In this document: piece after piece, positions 1 to 8,344 of the stretch
How positions within the stretch are numbered: the stretch's first letter is position 1
How the letters are laid out: every line of letters begins with the position of its first letter
Source of the DNA: Numida meleagris
Lineage: Eukaryota; Chordata; Aves; Galliformes; Numididae
Direction: 5' to 3'
NCBI RefSeq assembly: GCF_002078875.1
Contig: NC_034414.1
Span: 15,965,428 to 16,029,427 of the forward strand
Length of the DNA: 64,000 bases
Position numbers and translations under genes: made by a program
Notes under the pieces: generated by a model
What the model was told of the DNA's origin: nothing
Databases searched by the model: none
What the model saw: the letters and a program-made list of their open reading frames with translations, nothing else

Positions 1-1245
1 CTTCATAGGACACCAAGGGTTAACTGCTAAATTGACAGCCAACTCATGATCTGAGGATCAAAGTTTCAGCTGCCCTCTGCGCTGGCTCCCGGGAAGGGCG
101 TTTTCTCTCAGTACAAGATAAAATCATTTTTCCTACTTGGATTTCACCCATCTGTCCTCTCAGAAGTACTTGCCATGCTTTATCCAATGACTCATAGCCA
201 ACATCGCATTATAAGCTTGTGCCTTCTTTTTTCCCTACAACTTACACTGACAAAGAATTAGAGCGCAGAGTGCTCCGGGACCCCTCTCTCTCAAAACTAC
301 CTGTGGAGACTTGGCGCAGGGAGATCATCACACGTGCTACCTGCACACTACTCAACGACAGCCAAAGACCTCTGTGTAAAGTCATTGGAATTTGCCTGCT
401 GGAACTGTTTCCTAACATACGATAGTTTATGAAAGCAACTTTATAAAAGCAACACTTGCTGTCCTCACATACTGACACATTCTTCCAGGCACACCAGAGA
501 TCATATGCAGCTTTCCAAAAATACTATTTTCCTCAGAAAGTTTTGGGTTTTTGTTTAAATCAAGGAGATTAATATCCTATATATTTCATCTACTGCTAGA
601 ATAAGAGATATAAAAGGTATAAGAGTACAAAAAGAACATCTTTACATTGATCTCAGGGTTCCACTAAGAACAGGAGACATTTTGGGTTTTTTTTTTCGTT
701 AGAGGTTCTGTTAATCATATGGATGCTACATAGAGTCCAAGTAGTCAAGCATTTGACCGGTGTTGTCCCCTAGATCCTGGAAACGTGAAGTAGCCATGAA
801 ACCACTGATTGTAGATGTTTACAGAGAACTAATTATTCTAATTGTCTCTGAAATGGTAATGTTTCTGGACTAATTCAGACTTGCTCTCAATTCAAATGGT
901 TTCCTGTTGTATAACAACAATTAACCAGATGCCCCAAATTTATTTTTTCTCTTTATTGCTGAACAGGACTTTTTCCTGAATAACTGAGATAGGAAATTAA
1001 TATGGAGAAGTTATTATCAGGTAAGATATTTATACATAGTATTTAATAAATAGGAGTCTCAAAAACAAGCATCCAGCTTCATAAAAGCTCAGCAGTTTCC
1101 TGACAACTTCAAAAGTAAACTCCCATGGCTCCTCTCTATTGGCTCCTCTCTATTTCACACAGAGCTCAAGTTAAAGCTTTGTCAGAGCTATTTAAAGAGC
1201 TGTCAGAATTCAACAGCAGTTACGTCATTATAATAACAAACTCAA
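1..1245. other. AT-rich flank downstream of RPLP2, no gene seen
   Basis: This stretch lies 3' of RPLP2. It is AT-rich with poly-T tracts and no recognisable coding exon or transposon. A 68-codon plus-strand open frame at 219-425 has no family resemblance I recognise and no clear flanking acceptor. In mammals PNPLA2 follows RPLP2 here, but none of its exons is visible in this part. Confidence 0.6.
1127..1154. repeat. 14-bp perfect tandem duplication
   Basis: The 14-base unit ggctcctctctatt occurs twice head to tail with no mismatch (1127-1140 and 1141-1154), just 3' of RPLP2. It looks like a small slippage duplication. No function is evident. Confidence 0.85.
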
Positions 1246-1264
1246 AAAAATTTAAACAAACAAT

Positions 1265-1270
1265 TTTAAT
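1265..1270 (-). terminator. RPLP2: RPLP2 poly(A) signal (ATTAAA)
   Basis: On the minus strand ATTAAA lies about 20 nt after the RPLP2 stop codon. It is the second most common poly(A) hexamer, and the short 3' UTR is usual for ribosomal protein mRNAs. Cleavage would fall near 1245-1250. Confidence 0.65.
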
Positions 1271-1290
1271 AATTTCTGTATAACAAATAA

Positions 1291-1367
1291 TTAATCAAAT
1301 AGGCCAAATCCCATGTCATCATCAGATTCTTCAGATTCTTCCTTCTTCTCTTCTTTCTTCTCCTCAG
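1291..1367 (-). CDS. RPLP2: RPLP2 exon 5 (last, acidic C-terminus)
   Basis: The acceptor is cttcag before 1367. The exon completes the Ala codon split in exon 4 and encodes an AEEKKEEKK-type charged run, then the conserved SDDDMGFGLFD and a TAA stop at 1293-1291. Confidence 0.96.
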
Positions 1368-4300
1368 CTGAAGAAAACAGACAAGCCAAGGGTTAGTATT
1401 TACCTTTTTGCACATAGATTTTCAAGAAACATGTGTTAGTGTTCTCAGCTTCCACGTTAATAGTGTTTCAGCCTCCATGGCTGATCTTCAGTGGGACCTT
1501 TTGTTCCCTTTCAGTAGACAAACGCTGAAGGGACACAGACACTACTATTGAAGGGATGTCCTTTAAACGGTGAAGTCTTCAGTTCTAAGCCAAAACAAAC
1601 TTTAAAGTGGATAAAAAAAGAGCAAATGTTTCTTATTGCCCATAGCAAAAACAACAGTTTACTTCATTTTTCAATTACATAGCTAACTGTTAAAGTGGAA
1701 AGACCTTGAAATTGGGACTTAAACATTAAGGTTTAGATGTTGTACTAACGGACACAGTTTAGTGGGGAAATAGTGGTGGTAGGTGAATGGTTGGACCAGA
1801 TGATCTTGGAGGTCTTTTCCAATCTTGATGATCCTAAGATTCTAAGATTTGAACAGAGAAAATGTAACTGTCCTGTAACAATGCCTCTCCAGTCATACTC
1901 ACCGGCAGCAGGGGCAGCACCTGCAGCAGGAGCAGCAGAGACCCCTCCAGCAGGGGCTGCCACAGCTCCCCCAGCCGGCATGCTGGCAAGCTTTCCATTA
2001 CCTGAACAGGAAAGAAGAGAAACTATTGAACTGCTCATCACCAGCACAGTCAGGCAAGAACAGGAGCGCAAAAAAAACAAACAAACAAAAAAAAAAAACC
2101 CATTCCATGTCTCATGAACTGAACTGTCACTCCATCACTATCACTGCAAGGAACAAGAAACAGCACCTGCAAGAATGAAACCTCAAAAAAAAAAACCCAC
2201 CAACAAAAAAAACCACCTAAACCTCACATTGAAAGCTTATCCTGAGACCACTAACAGCATACTAACAAGCTTTCTTCTGCATACAAAGTCCACTATTTTC
2301 TTCAAAAGCGATCATATAAAAATAGTGGCAAACACATCCGATTTTACACAATACAGAAAAACTGTGTTTTCTGGATAAAGCAGAATAGCCCAGAAATGGA
2401 TAATCTCAAGATATCTCAAAAACACTGGGTAGTTTTTGTTGTTGTTTTGTTTTAAGGGTACAGAAAACTGTGAGGGCATGACTGGGATTGTGGGGGAGGA
2501 AAAAAATATATATTTATGGCAAAGAGTACAGTAACTTAACCAAATTTTCCAACACACTATGAAACCTATTGCATCTCCTTTGAGATTAGCAAACTCACTT
2601 CTGATTTATGCTTGTGTTTGGAAAAGTTAGTTAGCTCTCTGGCATCTACCTTTCACATACCAAGGCTCCCTTGGCCCTCAGAGGTCATGTACACTGTATG
2701 CTTACTTACATTCCAGTTTCTGGGAATCTGTTTCCAAATAATTCCTTGTTACTTCAAGCTCTAATGAACTAGCCAAGTAAACAAACATGTTCCATATGCA
2801 TGTCAATATGTTCTAAGAAACAATTTGTTTTAAGAAAAAGTATTACATAAAGAAACAGTTAATGCGTTGCGAGAACATGCATAATGGCTCTCTTAGGCCT
2901 TGAAACCACACCAACAGAACGTCCTGTTACCACTCAGAACAGCAGCAACACCAGGCAAAGTCCTGGCAACATTTAAGCAAACATATGCTGAAAAGTTCCC
3001 TTTTGCCTAAGTATTTTCAAAAACAGAAAATAATTATATCTAGCTCTTTGCGCTACCCCAACTCTATTATTTCAACCCTATGACTCAGTCAAGTAAAGTT
3101 AAAAGTCCCAGACCCAATAGGAGCCAGCAGTTAAGAGCATAAGCTTTCAAGCATTCTTCAGCACTTAAGAGCTCTGTCCTGGAGAAAAGGAAGTACCAGA
3201 TGTGGGGAGCCCCAGAAGAGATATGGACTGGAGAAGCTTGTATTAATCACTGTGAGTGTAACTGTGCCTTTAAATGAATTGACATGTAATTACACTTAAC
3301 AATAAATAAGTAAAATAAGTAAATACCTTAAAAAAGCTGTATGTACAAGTGGGTAAACGCAAAAAAAAAAACCAAAACTAAAGAACAGTTAATTCTCTCT
3401 TCCTTCAACATGTCCAGAAAACTATGTCATGAGCAAACTACCAGTAAGCTCATACACATTTAAGTCTTCCAGTATAATGTTGTCCACAAGCGAAACCCAG
3501 CAGGTACTGGCACCAACCTGCTGGGAGTTAGAATGGACCTGCTGGATTTCAAGCGTTTCAGCAGAAACATGGCATGAAAGTCCTCAACTGAAAGAGGAAA
3601 ATGATGAATAATCAGGAAGTTGGCAGCAATTCCGTGCTCTCAAGTCTAAGTTACCAAAATAGCGGAGGCAATTATCTGTGACACTCCAGACTGTACTTAC
3701 CCTGAGCAATGACGTCTTCGATGTTTTTTCCATTCAGCTCACTAATAACCTGTGTAAATTACATTTACAATGTTAATAGCTTCAAAACAACATGAGTATA
3801 AGCTACATTTAAACAAGTACTGATTACTATGTGCAATGCCTCCATCCTGCTGCCTGCACAGCTCCAGCATTCCTTATTTCTCAGTGGAAGGAACAGAACA
3901 TTGCAATAAGAATTCCATCTAGATTTTTTTTTTCTTCCCTGCAAAAGCTTCTTCATGAAACCTATTGCAATAAATTCACAATGAATCCACGAACATTACA
4001 GAAGGCAAGATACACAGATGTCACTGAGCCAACTGGGAAAGCCCACTAATGGTCTGTTAGTCGCTGCGGGACTGTTTGCATATCTTGCTCAATATCCACT
4101 GGAAGGCTCTGAAGTGCTGGGCATCAGACCAACAACCACAACAGGGCCCCGTTCCTAACATTACCAAATGTCACAGCCAAGCTGGTTACACCCCTGCACT
4201 AGGGCAGAGTCCTAACTTCAGTCTAACTACCATTGTTCTATCAGCAGGGATGAGGAAAGCAACACATAGAAACAAAAAATGATAAAGCAAGCAAGCATTT

Positions 4301-5619
4301 TATAAAAACAATAGAGTACCTCGCAGATCCTACTAGTGAATTCCTGCTAACAGGTGCCAGTGGTGAACACCACAGTCACCAAAGAACTTTTGGCATATTT
4401 TCAACGTGCACCTCCTGCTTACGCATCATGCTGATCTGCAAAATGACATTCTTGTGTGCCTGCTTCAACTAGAAGATGCTTTTTAAGAGCCTGCTAGATT
4501 TACCCTGGCAAAAGATGCAGCCAGTACAAATAGAAAAGGATGAATTAATCTTGACCAACACCAGTTCCAGAGACACTTTCAGGATATTGGAGGATCAGAG
4601 GAAACAATTCAAGCATAAAAGTATTAATGAAACAAAAGCAAGCCAAGGCAGTAGCACCCAGTGTTTAAACAGGAGCACCGTAAGTTCAAGCCAAGATCCC
4701 AAACCATAAGGATGCTCCCAGCTGGGTCTACAGGTTATTGGGCTGTGCTGATGGGAGAACAGTCTAGAGCTTTCTCCTCCTCTCCAGAAGCGCTCTGCTA
4801 CACATATGGGGCAAGTGGCAAGACTTCCCCTCCCACTCCTGTAGCCATTTATCCTTAAGTTCAAAAGGAGTGAAGCTCTGCTACCTCACAAGAAACATTC
4901 AATTAGGATACTCTCTCTTAAAAAGTCTGCTTCTCAATATAACCATTTCAGCAATTATTTCTAAAACTGTCCTCCGTATTATTATTGAATGCCTTCACTG
5001 TCCTCATTATAGTTTATTATATTCTCATTATAATTCTTGCTGAAGGTAGAAACCCTTCTTTACAGTACACCAAGAAATAATGTAATGCTGAATATCAGAT
5101 CTTCAGATCTTCTTGCTGTTAATTAAAATTGACCAAAAGCCAAAATTAAGCATTTAAGTGCAAACTACATATTATATTAGAAAAGAAATCACTTTCAATA
5201 AATATCATCTGTAGCTACCATCCCAGTGGATTTGGGATTTTTTGGATTTATGTCAAAAGGCAGCAACAACTAACAGAGATACATCTAGAACTGTAAAGAC
5301 AGACTTCTACAAAGATGCTGTAGAAAATAGTTCTGATTGGCTCAGCAGCGTTTTGGAAATCACGTATGTAGATGATCAGTGAGAAGTAAGACCAGACCAA
5401 CACTAAGGGGAATAAAGAAACACTGAAGACAAGAGAACAGCTCCAAGGTTCATCGCCAACAGGGATGTAACCCCTGAAATCAGAGGGCAAGACCACCTTG
5501 TTCAGGCGTTCGTCGTCTGTCTCGATGCCAACGCTGTCAAGGATCTTTTTCAAGTCCTTTGACGTGGGGGACTCATTGCCACCAAGGACTGCAAGAAGGT
5601 ATGCTGCAACGTAACGCAT
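1291..5619 (-). CDS. RPLP2: 60S acidic ribosomal protein P2, complete, 4 coding exons
   Basis: P2 pairs with P1 on P0 to form the lateral stalk of the large ribosomal subunit, which recruits and activates translational GTPases. Coding exons on the minus strand are 5619-5497, 3749-3701, 2001-1903 and 1367-1291. Joined they give 348 nt, or 115 residues, the same length as human P2. The N-terminal dimerisation domain begins MRYVAAYLLAVLGG. A flexible Ala/Pro/Gly hinge follows (about residues 67-91). The acidic tail ends EESDDDMGFGLFD, the universal P-protein C-terminus that contacts elongation factors. The ATG lies one base inside exon 2, preceded by a 5' UTR exon that starts at a pyrimidine tract. 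All introns are GT/AG and the frames join without a break. Nothing suggests a retropseudogene, since the introns are intact. Identification is essentially certain. Confidence 0.97.
1750..1850 (+). mobile_element. CR1 LINE 3'-end fragment in RPLP2 intron 4
   Basis: About 100 bp resemble the CR1 3' terminus: a tggttggaccagatgatctt core, then the 'ggtcttttccaa' stretch and imperfect copies of the short terminal tandem repeat (gattctaa). The orientation is plus, antisense to RPLP2. It is 5'-truncated and diverged, as most avian CR1 copies are. Confidence 0.85.
1903..2001 (-). CDS. RPLP2: RPLP2 exon 4 (Ala/Gly-rich hinge)
   Basis: The acceptor is ttcag before 2001 and the donor GTGAGT follows 1903. 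The exon encodes GNGKLASMPAGG and then an Ala/Pro-rich hinge of repeated 'APAAG'-type units. Both boundaries are phase 1. Confidence 0.95.
3475..3605 (-). ncRNA. SNORA52: Candidate H/ACA snoRNA in RPLP2 intron 3, probably SNORA52
   Basis: On the minus strand two hairpins stand in tandem. The 3' hairpin has a perfect 10-bp upper stem (3527-3518 with 3507-3498, 10-nt loop), an 8+9-nt internal pocket and a 5-bp basal stem (GTCCA/TGGAC). It is followed by one A, then ACA (3480-3478) and three more bases to 3475. The pocket-to-ACA distance is about 15 nt, as H/ACA pseudouridylation guides require. The 5' hairpin pairs GTTTC with GAAAC around a tetraloop, over a TTTCA/TGAAA basal stem. The 5' end is an estimate, and I see no textbook ANANNA hinge box between the hairpins. 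Human RPLP2 hosts SNORA52 in an intron, so the position supports orthology. I have not compared the sequence with the human snoRNA. Confidence 0.6.
3701..3749 (-). CDS. RPLP2: RPLP2 exon 3
   Basis: The acceptor is ttacacag before 3749 and the donor GTAAGT follows 3701. The exon encodes VISELNGKNIEDVIAQ plus one base, matching the human segment exactly. It sits about 95 nt upstream of the snoRNA candidate. Confidence 0.96.
5497..5619 (-). CDS. RPLP2: RPLP2 exon 2, coding part with the start codon
   Basis: The exon begins at 5620 after a gttttccag acceptor. The ATG at 5619-5617 opens residues 1-41, ending DDERLNK. The donor is AAG|GTGGTC, which departs from GTRAGT at positions +4 to +6. The boundary is fixed by the next exon, which continues VISELNG as in human P2. 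Confidence 0.95.
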
Positions 5620-6062
5620 CCTGGAAAACAAAAACCGAGATCTTCAATGCCACAGAACTAGGTTGATAATTGTTATTTTCTTTTCCTTTTGCTCTATTTA
5701 CTAAATAAAACCTGTCGCGGGTGAGGCCGCATTCCCGCCTCCCGCCAGTGTAGGCCCAGTACAGAGGCCGCGAACGCCGCCGGGCCCAGTAGCTCTCGCT
5801 GCCCCGATGCCCTGCAGCCAGCGCGGCCCGACGCTTCCCGATCTCGAAATCCCTCCTCGCCCCGCGGCGTGCACCCCTCCCCACCTAGGCGCTGTCGACC
5901 CGTCCCTCCTCAGGCCCAGGCCGGCGGAGCACATGGCCGCCGTTGCCCCCCTCCCCGCCCCGAGAGGTCTGGCCCAAGCCCGCTGAGAGCCGCGAGAGGC
6001 CGGGAGCGCTCATTCCCGCGGCAGGGGTGGCGGTATGGGGCACAGGGCCGCCCCACGCTTAC

Positions 6063-6130
6063 TTGGCGAGGCGGCGGTGTGAGACAGGCCCGGAACGTGC
6101 GCTCGCTGCGACAGCCCGGCGGCGAAAAGG
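6063..6130 (-). other. RPLP2: RPLP2 non-coding exon 1 with 5'TOP start
   Basis: On the minus strand a pyrimidine run (CCTTTTC at about 6130-6124) fits the terminal oligopyrimidine start typical of ribosomal protein genes, whose translation is controlled through mTOR/LARP1. The exon ends at 6063 before a GTAAGC donor. The transcription start is inferred from the motif, within about 10 bp. Confidence 0.65.
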
Positions 6131-6188
6131 AAAGGGCGGGGCTTCGGCAACGCCTTCTTCCCGTCACCTCTCAACAACGCGCGCTGCC

Positions 6189-6221
6189 ATTGGACCAGGC
6201 AGAGGGAGCGGATCAGCCAAT
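6189..6221. promoter_or_regulatory. Two CCAAT boxes in opposite orientation
   Basis: ATTGG at 6189-6193 reads CCAAT on the minus strand, about 60 bp upstream of the inferred RPLP2 start. A plus-strand CCAAT lies at 6217-6221. Both fit NF-Y sites, which are common in divergent CpG-island promoters. This is motif evidence only. Confidence 0.55.
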
Positions 6222-6268
6222 GGGAAGCCGCGGGCTTTTCGCACCCGCCGCTCTTCTCAGCACAGGTC

Positions 6269-6280
6269 TGCGCATGCGCG
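6269..6280. promoter_or_regulatory. NRF1 consensus site
   Basis: TGCGCATGCGCG matches the NRF1 consensus YGCGCAYGCGCR at every position. It sits mid-way in the divergent promoter. A CACGTG E-box (6294-6299) and an ETS/GABP-type CCGGAA (6324-6329) lie within 60 bp. Confidence 0.65.
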
Positions 6281-7128
6281 TTTGAGGCGCAGACACGTGG
6301 CTCGTTGTTTCCCCTTTGCACAACCGGAAAGTTCCCCTCTAAAGGTTCTGTCCCAGAACGCACTGTTAGTTCCCCCTAAGCAAGGCTTTCCCTGAGGAAA
6401 GAGCCTCTCCTCAAGGGCAGAGCGGTTTCTCTCCGGTGGTAGCGTACTGCTAGGCTTTGCAGCTGGGGAAGCGCATGGTCTCCGCTGCTATCAGCGCGTC
6501 CACACGGGCACCGCTCCGCCAGCAACGCGGGGAGCGCAGCAAACGCAGCGCGGCTCGCTGCCCCCAGCCCCGCGGGCCCGGTCCCGCGGCACAGGGCACC
6601 GCCCCTGGCACCCGCCTCCCCTCGTCCGGCTGCCTCGGCACCTCCCCCTCCGCCCGCCCTGGCACCAACTTTGCAGGAAGCGGCGGGGCCGAGCCCCAGC
6701 AGCGCGGCCGGGCGCGGGACGCAGGGTGTGTGTGCGCGGGGCGAGGCGGGAGTGCTCTGCGGGGCACGGGGTGTGCGGCCGGGAGCGGGGGCTCGGGGCT
6801 CTGGGGCTGCTCGGAGCCTTCCACAGATTTACAAAGCTGCCACGCGTGTCTCTAAGAGAGTTTCTGCTCCTTCCGGGAGCCAGGTGCGATCCCTCTCCCC
6901 TCTCTGTGGCCAGGAAGCGGCGGTGCTGCTGTGCTGCCCGGCGTTTTTTGGAATCCCGCATCCCTCGCTCAAACCCAGCTTCTATTTGCTGCCTCAGTCC
7001 GTGGCAGGGTTTTAAAAGATACGATGTTCGCGTCGTAAACTGCTTTAATTACCAAGCTCGGGAGGAGTTGCAAAAGATAAAGGAAGTGGAAATAACGGCT
7101 AATAACACCCCCAGTATGTAACTGGTGG

Positions 7129-7161
7129 TGTAAAAACAAAGGCAGTGCCTTTGTTTTTACA
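7129..7161. repeat. 33-bp near-perfect palindrome
   Basis: Arms of 16 bp at 7129-7144 and 7146-7161 are perfect reverse complements around a single G at 7145. The arms read from TGTAAAAACAAAGGCA. The palindrome lies between the CpG island and the first PIDD1 coding exon. Confidence 0.9.
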
Positions 7162-7972
7162 TATTTGTGCTCGCAGCATACCACAGTGATAGCGGCCACT
7201 TTTGGAAACCCAAAGGGTGGGTGGATTACGAAGGCATCTTAATACTGAGAAGGTGGAGGACTAATTAATTTGTTCAAGTTTTGTACCTCTGCTCCTTAAG
7301 CGTGAAACCCTCTTTAGCACACCACTTACTTTTCCCCTTTCCCCCTCCTTTTGGAGCTGCTGGAGGGGAGAGAGCTACCTGCTGTGGCTCTGTGCCCTAT
7401 TTGCTGCTGAGGGCAGCAGTCCCATGCCCTATGCAGTGGCCCTGCCTTTAATACCTTCTCCCCAACCCTGCTGCATTTGCTCCACTGCCCTTTGCCTGTT
7501 TTCATTTCCATTTACTAGCCACTGTTGCCAAATTTCGCAATTGAGTTGGATGAGAGTTGATGTCAGCCCACGAGCAGCACGCTGGCCTGGGAGAGCTGCT
7601 GCTCCTGTGTCAGCATTCCCTGCCACTCTTTCCCTGTTTGCACGCAAACCTTCTTGCTAAGGCACTTTGTGTTCTGCACAAAGCATAGGCACTTACATTT
7701 ATACCTTTTAAAATTCCTAGTGATATTTATTATGATGGATAATTGGAATAACAGATATTTACTCCATTCCCTGAATTTGCAGGTGTCAGCTGGGAAAACT
7801 TAGGGGTTTTCTCTAGAAAGGAGAAGGCTCCGCAGAGCCCCTGCATTTCTGTCCCCACTGCCCGCAAAGCTTTTCGGCAACACGCCTCTTGCCTTCTTGT
7901 AGTTCTAAACAGTTTCCAGCCACCCTGGGCTGAGGTGGGAGGCCTTCACTGTGCACATCTGTTCCCTTTCAG

Positions 7973-8070
7973 AGCCATCCTTTTTCCATTTCCCCATCCC
8001 GGCTGCATCCCAGTGCTGCCGGTGCCTGCCCGCCTGGCAAGTCAGAGCATGTCTGGTCCCCCTGGACAAG
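7973..8070 (+). other. PIDD1: Inferred 5' UTR part of PIDD1 first coding exon
   Basis: A strong acceptor (gttccctttcag, ending 7972) lies 98 bp upstream of the start codon, so this exon probably starts at 7973 and is joined to an upstream non-coding exon that I could not identify. The leader contains an out-of-frame ATG at 8049. Confidence 0.5.
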
Positions 8071-8344
8071 ATGCAGAAGATGGCAGAGCTGCTGGGGCTC
8101 AGGGATGAGCGTGGGGAGGGGGCTTCAGAGGCTCCTGCGCTCACAGGCTCCTGGTTGGCAGACAACAGACTCACTCTGGATGTTTGTCCCGACGGCTGCT
8201 GTCGGCTGCGCTGGCTGTTTGAGAGGCAACAGGCAGAGGTGGTGCAGGTGGAGCTCCTCCGGCTCAGCAGTAACAATCGCTTGCTTGACACCGTGCTGGG
8301 CATCCTTCCACGTTTGAAGCGCCTGAAGTCCCTGGTGCTCAAAG
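8071..8344 (+). CDS. PIDD1: PIDD1 coding exon 1 (residues 1-91)
   Basis: The exon encodes the N-terminal region before the repeats, ending LKRLKSLVLK. The donor is AAAG|GTGAGT, phase 1. The segment QVELLRLS and the LKSLVLKG end align with human PIDD1. Confidence 0.93.

Larger units (their letters stand above)
5700..6960. promoter_or_regulatory. CpG island, divergent RPLP2/PIDD1 promoter
   Basis: The region is GC-rich with dense CpG, in contrast to the AT-rich DNA on both sides. It holds the RPLP2 first exon on the minus strand and lies directly upstream of PIDD1 on the plus strand. The same head-to-head arrangement exists in mammals. NRF1, CCAAT, E-box and ETS-like motifs cluster at 6187-6330 between the two transcription units. 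The PIDD1 start site could not be placed. Confidence 0.8.

Noticed and set aside
219..425. 68-codon plus-strand open frame near the left edge
   Set aside because: There is no ATG-proximal promoter, no clear acceptor and no family resemblance, and the overlapping minus frame is open too. Chance is likely.
4595..4864. GC-richer block in RPLP2 intron 2 with short inverted repeats, considered as SNORA52
   Set aside because: It has no ACA box at the right distance from a stem. The intron 3 candidate at 3475-3605 fits far better.
5869..6961. Many long overlapping open frames in the first CpG island
   Set aside because: High GC removes stop codons by chance in all frames. Translations are low-complexity Arg/Ala/Pro.
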